Assembly: GCA_910589635.1 (NCBI GenBank)
Contig: CAJUTD010000070.1
Location: 1-15,055, forward strand
DNA from: an uncultured Lachnospiraceae bacterium
Lineage (GTDB): Bacteria; Bacillota; Clostridia; Lachnospirales; Lachnospiraceae
DNA: 15,055 nt
Reading direction: 5' to 3'
A model generated the notes under the pieces. That model searched no databases. It saw only the letters and a list, made by a program, of their open reading frames with translations, and was not told the DNA's origin. Positions 14,616 to 15,055 of the stretch are shown in pieces (positions within the stretch are counted from its first letter, which is position 1; each line of letters opens with the position of its first letter). The translations under genes and the position numbers were made by a program.

Positions 14616-15055
14616 TTATGAAATGTTTTTTAGTTTTAAACTATGATCCGATACTACGGTCTTCAGAGCACTTACATCTGCCTGTAGCTGATCCATATGA
14701 ACAATACCATCTTTATATCGAAGATAAGTAGATGTGTAGCATTCTTCAATCGTCTGTAAGCGTGGCAGAATAACATTTTCGTTCTGTAATTGCAAATGAA
14801 TAATATTTTTATTTACTTCGCACATTCCGCCTTCCAGACTGTCTACTTGACCTCCCAACTTTTCAAACCGTTCTTCCAGAGCTTCTAGCCGTCCTTCTAA
14901 AATAGCAAGACGCTCTTCTAGTTTTTCAAGTCTGACTTCCACCTTTTCAAGCCGTCCTTCTAGCTTTTCAAGCCGTCCTTCTAGCTTTTCAAACCGTTCT
15001 TCCAGAGCTTCAAACCGTTCTTCCAGAGCTTCTAGCCGTCCTTCTAGCTTTTCAA
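14616..15055 (-). CDS. Coiled-coil protein with heptad repeats, partial
   Basis: The gene runs off the right end of the window, so its N-terminus is missing; 145 residues are visible in a frame that stays open to the edge (first complete codon at 15053). From the edge to about 14859 it is a regular array of heptads of the types EKLEGRL, EALEERF and EKLEERL, with Leu or Phe at core positions: a strongly predicted, charge-rich coiled coil. The last 80 residues are less repetitive (QLQNENVILPRLQTIEE, then HMDQLQADVSALKTVVSDHS). A GTG at 14942 is just an internal valine codon. I see no membrane segment or enzyme motif in the visible part, and I do not recognise a function. Confidence 0.75.
   Translation of the reverse strand, partial: EKLEGRLEALEERFEALEERFEKLEGRLEKLEGRLEKVEVRLEKLEERLAILEGRLEALEERFEKLGGQVDSLEGGMCEVNKNIIHLQLQNENVILPRLQTIEECYTSTYLRYKDGIVHMDQLQADVSALKTVVSDHSLKLKNIS
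14859..15055 (-). repeat. 21-bp tandem repeats encoding heptads
   Basis: About nine degenerate copies of a 21-base unit, on the minus strand like GAAAAGCTAGAAGGACGGCT plus one base, run to the window edge and probably beyond. Two variants alternate, one giving EKLEGRL and one giving EALEERF. Near-identical adjacent copies at 14965-15040 suggest recent duplication. Because 21 is a multiple of three, copy changes keep the frame. Confidence 0.85.

Noticed and set aside
14616..14942. Coiled-coil gene starting at the GTG at 14942
   Set aside because: The same frame and repeats continue upstream to the window edge, so this GTG is an internal valine codon and the gene is partial.

Overview
The window looks like chromosomal DNA of a low-GC, Gram-positive, spore-forming clostridium, most likely of the Lachnospiraceae. 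This is an inference from gene content (a SpoIID/LytB protein, a SleB-type hydrolase, a secreted L,D-transpeptidase with Lys-rich repeats, an HacA-type LeuC), from AT-leaning codon use, and from strong AGGAGG ribosome-binding sites. I see no tRNA, rRNA, CRISPR array, transposase, integrase or phage structural gene.

Layout. On the minus strand, 120-3283 is a two-gene unit: a long SpoIID/LytB protein followed by a YihY/BrkB membrane protein, joined by an ATGA overlap. Positions 3284-3800 have no convincing gene but hold a promoter, a hairpin and a degenerate repeat-like tract. Next on the minus strand come an L,D-transpeptidase (3801-5588) with a leader that carries a strong promoter, a 23-codon ORF and a hairpin; cytidine deaminase cdd (5874-6287); and a 109-residue membrane protein of unknown function (6462-6791). 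Divergent from it, on the plus strand, are a CheY-like receiver (6961-7332) and a tightly linked protein (7338-8234) with four 29-residue repeats and a CheX-sized C-terminal region; a clear terminator follows. Threonine synthase thrC (8442-9926, minus) lies downstream of a SleB-type cell wall hydrolase (10054-10857, minus). Between these two, a consensus promoter is embedded in a terminator. A divergent plus-strand gene (10945-11748) appears to encode an AP2-like protein with a decayed HNH-like core. It converges on leuD-leuC (11771-13527, minus), which is read divergently from a LysR regulator (13678-14571, plus). The window ends inside a minus-strand coiled-coil gene built from 21-bp repeats.

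How the genes relate. Three separate minus-strand loci act on the cell envelope: SpoIID/YihY, the L,D-transpeptidase and the SleB-type hydrolase. Two loci are biosynthetic: thrC and leuCD, without leuA, leuB, hom or thrB nearby. The receiver plus CheX-like pair looks like a small phosphorelay module, with no kinase, methyl-accepting receptor or flagellar gene in view.

No complete, obviously new system is visible. The best leads are the promoter inside the sleB terminator, the hidden leader ORF and hairpin before the L,D-transpeptidase, the AP2/decayed-HNH protein, and the receiver/repeat/CheX-like pair.
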